From contig OW121848.1 in assembly GCA_933228895.1 (NCBI GenBank), forward strand, positions 156,256,688 through 156,320,687: a stretch of 64,000 nucleotides of DNA. The letters run 5' to 3'. Of this stretch, positions 57,746 through 64,000 are shown one piece after another. Position 1 is the stretch's first letter. The number at the start of each line of letters is the position of its first letter. The DNA comes from Platycnemis pennipes (lineage: Eukaryota > Arthropoda > Insecta > Odonata > Platycnemididae). Under the pieces are notes generated by a model that did not search any database, had not been told where the DNA came from, and saw nothing but the letters and a program-made list of their open reading frames with translations. Position numbers and translations under genes: made by a program.

Positions 57746-58285
57746 GAGCCGGAAGATGGATGATTCTCGTCTCTTTCTAATCTTTCAATTGTACATACCT
57801 AGCGATGACAAATATTATGCCCAACTTCTGAGAAATGGGAGTCACTAATGCGGAACGCTTCCCCCATCATGAAGCACATACTCCGGAACATCGAACACAT
57901 GAACAGCAAGTCGCTGGAAAACTGCAGAATTTTTGCTTCCACTTACGTTCCATAACGAGTCCATCATAACATTCAAACGTCACACAAAGCGCTTTCGATT
58001 AGTAATGGATTTTCCAATACATAAACTCGGAGACTCACGCTCTTCGAGGGATACACAGATTCAGGGGGATTTAATATACCCCAGGGTCCATCAATTAATG
58101 TTCAGAATGGCATAGGAATAGGCTACTCGGAGAAAAAAATCTCACAATTATTGGAAGTTGCTAAGTGAATATAACAATTGATTTTCTTGGAACTTCGTTC
58201 CTTCAGCACCTAAGTTTAAGTAGTAGACGTTATAACATCGCCTTCAAGAGTTTATGCTACGATGCATCGGTTGTAATGCGGAAAA
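57746..58285. other. AT-rich spacer
   Basis: Nothing supported. Confidence 0.4.
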
Positions 58286-58289
58286 AGAA

Positions 58290-58390
58290 ACAAAAACCCA
58301 TGCCCGAGGCATGATTCGAATCTGCTACCTTAGGGTTGCCACGTCGCCGCGTCCCCATCCCATTACAGCTGATCCTGAATTCGACTAACC
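58290..58390 (-). repeat. Possible SINE with box B (minus strand)
   Basis: Minus-strand AGATTCGAATCATGCC (58322-58307) is a box B-like element, one or two bases off consensus. The sequence upstream (GGATGGGGACGCGGCGACGT) gives only a poor box A. Similar in form to the 48.7-kb SINE but not clearly the same family. Confidence 0.35.
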
Positions 58391-58599
58391 TCATGCGACA
58401 AAGGGACGGTGATGTCGCGGACAGATTTTTTCCCGCCATAAATATGCAAACTAACCAATTCCCCAGGCCCACTCTAATATTTCGAACGTAACAGCGAATA
58501 AGGACCTCCGGCTAGAAGAGTGTAATTCTCAGGACAGAGAGCGGCGATGCCCTTTCGCAACAAATCGAAATTTGCTCATGTAAACATGTGTGCTTGAGC

Positions 58600-58790
58600 A
58601 GGTCATCGCAGGTGCCGCATGAGCAGACTCTGCGGCGAGGAGGAGGACGTGATCGATTCGAAGTAGCAGCAGCAGCCGCTTTAATCTCGCCTCACCGACG
58701 ACGCCGTGGGTAGTGCAACCCGCGCCCTCCCTCCATGGATCACGTGTCATTCTCTCGCTGTGTCTTCCCACCCGGCCCATTGATTTCCAT
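58600..58790. other. Small GC-moderate patch
   Basis: GAGGAGGAGGACG and AGCAGCAGCAGCC short repeats; an 83-codon minus-strand frame without a domain. Confidence 0.25.
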
Positions 58791-59184
58791 TTTCGGTAAT
58801 CACCGAGCGGGTAATTTTCAAAAATTCATGCTGGGTTCCCCGCATCTGAAGAAGACGTAGCGGTGGAAAGGTGGGCATGCAGGAGCACACAACACACCAA
58901 CGGATATGTGCGCTTTTCAAAGCTCAGAAGTTTATATAATATTCTGTTCCCTCATCTCTACAAGAGCAAGAACTGACGGAGGTACGGAAGAAACATGCTG
59001 AGAAGGTAAAATATTACTTGCCTAAGAACTTACTGCAAGCACACAAGCACATCACGAGTTGGCTTGATTTCTTTATAATACCGATGGTGAAGAATAGAAT
59101 ACCGTTATTGGCAGCACTTTGTTTGAAAATGACGGTCAACACCGTTTGACGTAGGTTTACACGAGAAATATGCATTTTCAAAAG

Positions 59185-59430
59185 GGAATCAGGTTGGTGT
59201 GGTGGCTATGGTGCTGGCCCTCCATCCCGGGGGCCCGGTTTCGAACTCCGGTAGTTGTAGATTTTTCCATCTGTACACCGGTTCCTACTTGAGTGCCCTG
59301 TGGATAACACTTCCGAGTCTGGTACTCCGTCCGTCGGATTGGAGATCAAACCGTGGCCCTCTTGGCGCCTTTCGTTAAGAGCAGGCTAATTCCGACGCCA
59401 GGTTTCTTTTCGCCATTCCTTCGTTCCGAG
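59185..59430 (+). repeat. tRNA-derived SINE
   Basis: Head AGGTTGGTGTGGTGGCTATG (box A region, 59191-59210) and GGTTTCGAACTCC (box B with one inserted T, 59238-59250), then a body including GTACACCGGTTCCTACTTGA and AAACCGTGGCCCTCTTGGCG. The same head occurs in truncated form at 4607. The 3' end is not clear; C-rich and ACATCC-like simple sequence follows near 59580-59615. Confidence 0.6.
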
Positions 59431-62400
59431 GAAACTCTCACTTCTAACCAATTACGCACTTGTTATCCTGAATGACGCAAATGACTCCTTAGGAGCTGTC
59501 GGTCCCCTCCCCTCAGATAACTTCAACAACAGCCGCACTACCACAAGTTCTCCAGCGCCGTCCAGAAACACCTACCGTTCACACGACGTTCATCCACATC
59601 CACATACATCATCCCCCCAACTATTTCTACCAAATGTCTTCCCTCCCTCTTAAGCGCCTACCCGAAGCTCTCCCCGAAAACACGGCCTTCAAAACACACT
59701 CGCCGCTTATTACCCGCTCCACTTTCCTAATCTTTTCACTCAATATCCTCTCCTCCCCTACCATTACTAATACTTCGTTCGTCTCTTTTTCCACCCAATC
59801 ATTAAAGTCGACAGTTTGTTTTCTTTAGTCCATGTAAACAAAGTGAATGCCTTGTGTATCAGCCAAATCACTGGTCTAGGGACATTGATAGGTTAAGTCA
59901 AATGTCGTCCATTTTTGGCATTACATATTCGCAGCCGTTTCAATGCTTTCCGGGACTACCCCAGAATAAAATATATAACGATGTCAAAAATTATTTACAG
60001 GTTAGTTTAACCTCATTCTTTACCTTTCGCTCCGGTTTTTAATACGCCAGTTTAGGTGTATGTGTTCAAAGGCCTCCGCCGGAATCGGCCCGGGAACATC
60101 AGCTTACGCCCACGCACCTACCACACCATCATAACCACTTCCTTTCGCAAAAATTTGAAATACCTGGAAATGTAAACTTCCAAGCCAAACAAAACAACAG
60201 ACTCCATTGAAAGTTAAATAGACGTCACCGTATCACAAAGCAGAAGAGATTAACACATTAAATGCAAGGTCGATTTCCCATTTAAAATTCCAAAGAAAGC
60301 CTAATAACTACAACACAATGTTCAGTTGAAAAAGTACAGCCATTCATGCCACACAAATAAAAATTGCTCCCGTTCATTCCCCACTAAAATTTGGTAAAAT
60401 TTAACTTACGAGTGAATTCACGATACCATTCATTCGAGTTCATTCATGCCACAATAGAGAGATTTCATTAATCACATCATAGTGGTGTTCAACCGCCACA
60501 AGAATTCAGGTTACTCTCCTTCACTTAAATTTAGCAGAGCAACCTAGCGAAAAAGGTGCACAACACCCAATAGGACCAATGTCCCGGTTTCACTTTTGCA
60601 TCAACTCTACGCTAGCGGGCTATATTTGCTCTGACTCAGGAAAAATGCAAAATTGCAGATTAGGTATCTATTGCTGGCCATCAATGCGATAAGAATGGAA
60701 TTGCATAAAAAATTTTTACAGCTTAAAGAAGAGATACTCAAAAATGCCTCACGTTCAAATTTAAAGTTACATACTGAACGACTATCTCGTACAATGTGTA
60801 GGTGATTTTTGGGAAAGAGTATGTGCCTAACATCATAGCAGATATTTATCGGGAGTAGAGTACAACATATCATGATCTACAATGTCAACTGTTCATCATC
60901 GCAATATCGCAATCAATGCCATATTGCGATTAAGGATCAAGCGTAGCTATGAACAAAATGTTTCCTCCACCAGCTTCTATCAGCTACTCGCTGCAGTCAA
61001 GTCTCCCACTATGCCAATCTGCATAGTGAATATTGACATCAGTGTAGAGGACTACAAAGAAAACGAACAAGTAAGACGAGTGTTTCAAGTAAAGGAAAGG
61101 TAAAAACTTATTTCCGTGACAAAATGTACCAAAAACGTTCTTTTTATCAATCTAAAAATAACAAACTGAATTACGTAAATGTGCGTTCACATTAAAATTA
61201 AATAATATTTATCATCAACCAAGAAAACTATTCCCAAGATACCTGCAAATGTTATGCTAATTGCTCATAGTTGATGAAGAATATTTTGGTGGTATATTTT
61301 CACTGCAAAGGTCGGGATTAAAATCATGACTTGGCTTCTGACATCTGTTCAACTATTTGTATCACTATATTCATGTTCACGGTGAACAACGCAAGTTTTT
61401 TTTCCTGTTTAATTCCTATTTTACATCAGTATCAGCTTTATTACTACCGAAACCAATAATAATATTGAAAACAAATCTAAAACGATTGCGCAGCTGATTT
61501 TATAACATTATTGGAATTGCTTTCATGACGGAGTTATCTTTTGAAGGCAGCACTAGTGCATCTCAAATGTAACAAGCTTGGGAAAATCTTTTACTGAGTA
61601 TAAAATTTATTTCGATAGAACTTATACGCCAAAAAAAGTTTTATTGCCATTCACTAATCATAATTTTCACTGTTTCTTTGGTCTCCTGCTACTAGGAATA
61701 AAATCCAGCATCCGGACAACAAAATCAGACTTCAGGCGACATGGCCTGCCCACGCAAGACGTTTACTACTCATTAACACTAAGAAATTGGGCTGTTTTAC
61801 ATTTCTTCTAGCTAATAATTAAGACGGATCCTCTATTCTTGTGGACCGGTCTAGTATGGGGTCAAAATGCCTTCTGTAATACTTTCCGGTGTTTCTGACG
61901 AAACAATTGGATTCATATTCCTTAAAATTTTAATAGTTAATTACATAAACTCAATAGGTTTTTTTAGCGAAATAATGACAGACAAGAAATGTCATATGCA
62001 TATTTCAGGCAAATCAGAAAACAAAAAACAGCCACTGATGTTGACTTTTAAGCACCTCTTACAAAATCATATAAAAATCACACACTACGCTTTCGATCAG
62101 CGATTGCAATTTTGAAACGTCACGTGCATGCCAAATAAGCGAGCGCCAAAAATATTATCACGCATTTTTCATTGATACCTGAAAATATACACGATATTTC
62201 TAAAACAGGCATAAATTTTCATCCCTACGAATATGAGTTCTTTCCGAATAGATAGGATCTTTAGAACACGAGATCAGTTTCCGCGAGAAGGAACTTGACA
62301 TAATGTGTCTTGTCTTCACAGTGACTTGAATGCCACCACGACGCGAGAACGCAGGTGTGCACATATTTACTCGTCCTGGAGAACTCTGCGAGCGTGGCTG

Positions 62401-63423
62401 CATGCAAGTCCCACAAACAACGCATAATGAGGCGCTTTGTCAACAACACCCCCAACATGGTGCCGTCCCTCCCTCTGCCCGCCCCCGCCGGGTCGAGCAA
62501 GAAACAAAGCGCGCGATGCCTTCCTTCTTTTGAGGACGCGCTCTATCGCAATCGCTGGCCGATTTCGCAACACTTCGACTTGGGAGCCGATTGTATCCAC
62601 TCTCTTAGCGGTGAATCCCGGAAAACGGATTTTAACAGAAACACACAGTCTTGCAAAACCAAGGTATCGACCATCGAGGTTTTCCGTAAACCGGAAAAAA
62701 TAAGTTTTAATGCCGGTGCATTAAAATCAGGATTATGGATTCCTCAATATCGTGGGCAATTTAGGCAGCAAGAACGTTTTCGGGCAACATTATATGAAAA
62801 CAAGCGAACTCAAACTTAAGACGATTACAGAGTTTTCATTTTTTCATGGTGTGCCTTCATAGGAATGGCTTTCATGTAAACACCTAAGCTTTTCTTTCAG
62901 ATTTTTAATCCCCTGAGCTGGATACACTGGTTTCGCCCTTATCGTCAAGTTATCACCTATCATAGTAACTCGAGTAATGGAAAAATAGCATTTATTTCGC
63001 TCAATAATTGGACCAACATTCTCATTTTGAGTCCTTCAGACTTCAGAAGTTTTCATTTTTCTCCTAGTAACAATTACGCCTGATATATTAGGAACCTGTC
63101 CACGTCGTAAGCCATTTTATATTACACAGAATTGTTCAACAAAACAAAAATATATAATCTTTGACATTTCATCATCTCTTGTCATGCATGAACAATATGT
63201 AATGTGTACCTTCGCGTATTACAGAAAAATTTCCATTTTTCATTTGACCAGCAGTAAAAATAAAAGCATGAAACGGGTTGTAAGACAATCTACACAAGGT
63301 GGGTTGATATATATAGGTAATTCTTGGCTCATAACAGGAAAAAGATTGGGCACTGCAATGGAAATCAAAATCCAGGTCTGGTAAAATTTTAGTAGGACCG
63401 ATAATTATAAGACCTAATGAGGT
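59431..63423. other. AT-rich DNA, no gene
   Basis: A moderately GC-rich spot lies at 62440-62540 with overlapping frames of 77-154 codons (for example 62355-62819) that lack domains. Nothing else is supported. Confidence 0.4.
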
Positions 63424-63443
63424 ACATACATACATACATACAT
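63424..63443. repeat. (ACAT)n microsatellite
   Basis: Five tandem ACAT units. Confidence 0.85.
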
Positions 63444-64000
63444 TGATGGATGGCATGCCATGATATAGTAGTGTTTCAATAGCCCATGTGGAGAGAGCGA
63501 ACAAAGAGGTCACCGGAGGATCCTCAGGATTGATCCATATTCCCTCCTCCCATGTTGTTAAGGAGTTACGACCGACAGTAGAGGCGATGAGAATTCCCTC
63601 CAAATATTCCATTGAAACTAAATATAGCCAAAGATGTCCACCAAGCGAAATGCAAGGACGAGGCTTGGTACACGACATTTCAGCCACGACATTATTTTTT
63701 TAGAAATGCGTTCAAAAACGGCGTGGAAACAGCAATGGTTTAGCACCCCCACTCAAAGTACATTCAATTTCAGAAATCTTCCGAATTAAAATATGTCGAT
63801 TTCAACTTTTTTTCTATCCTTCAGAAAAATCACGACACAAAAAATGGCACGTGCGTCCCACACTTGTACTTTTATCTGTAACGTGAAGTAGGAGACGGTA
63901 TGAAATCATCTGAGCATCAAGAGAATAAAAACCTTAAGTCCAAACTAAAATTCCGATGATATCAAGACACTAGCATTGTCGGCTAGGAGAACAAAACGTG
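63444..64000. other. No gene recognised
   Basis: A 171-codon minus-strand frame (63172-63687) crosses the microsatellite and starts MAEMSCTKPRPCISLGGHLW; a simple repeat inside a frame, no domain, and an overlapping 71-codon plus-strand frame all argue against a gene. Confidence 0.35.

Noticed and set aside
63172..63687. 171-codon minus-strand frame
   Set aside because: It runs through an (ACAT)n microsatellite and resembles no known protein.
1..64000. CRISPR arrays, bacterial operons, phage or plasmid features
   Set aside because: No regularly spaced direct repeats, Shine-Dalgarno-linked gene runs or prokaryotic proteins; all identifiable content is eukaryotic transposon-related.

Overview
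This is a gene-poor stretch of animal nuclear DNA. It is most likely arthropod and probably insect. The assignment rests on the repeat content: non-LTR retrotransposon tails ending in TGATGA repeats, a Helitron helicase relic, HARBI1-like and hAT/ZMYM1-like transposase relics, tRNA-derived short elements, and hammerhead-like motifs of the Penelope-element type. I recognise no host protein-coding gene. Open frames over 60 codons are scattered over both strands with no conserved domain. Many lie in GC-rich, CpG-rich blocks, where stop codons are rare and long chance frames are expected. There are no bacterial-style operons.

Layout. 0-5 kb holds a near-perfect 245-bp palindrome carrying a tRNA-like unit on each strand, the 3' end of a non-LTR retrotransposon (1.1-1.4 kb), two hammerhead-like loci (1.87 and 2.77 kb), a tRNA-derived SINE (3.25 kb) and a 60-bp terminal-inverted-repeat remnant flanked by TTA (4.03 kb). 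5.4-7.4 kb is a minus-strand Helitron (Pif1-like) helicase pseudogene split by an 876-bp element with 35-bp terminal inverted repeats. 9-13 kb contains SINE-like material, an internally deleted non-LTR copy and the first CpG-rich patches. 13-20 kb is AT-rich with three local tandem duplications. 20.1-24.3 kb is the largest CpG-rich block and contains a second tRNA-like unit inside a short inverted-repeat element. 27.8-28.7 kb carries a HARBI1-like transposase relic. 30-36.7 kb alternates CpG-rich patches with another non-LTR tail and SINE fragments. 36.7-42.5 kb is nearly featureless. 42.5-43.0 kb is an hAT/ZMYM1-like relic. 45.2 and 49.0 kb have two more hammerhead-like motifs of one family, the second inside a perfect 24-bp inverted repeat. 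48.6-49.3 kb has two SINEs in opposite orientation. 49.7-58.8 kb has further CpG-rich patches and a 628-bp inverted-repeat element at 53.0 kb. 59.2 kb has a SINE, and the remainder is AT-rich and unremarkable.

The window is best read as intergenic or large-intron DNA holding CpG-rich, possibly regulatory islands and a graveyard of nested transposons. Its most distinctive content is small structured RNA-like sequence: tRNA-like cloverleaves followed by T-runs in inverted-repeat units, and hammerhead-like cores in inverted arrangements. All calls come from reading the sequence; no database search, folding program or expression data was available.
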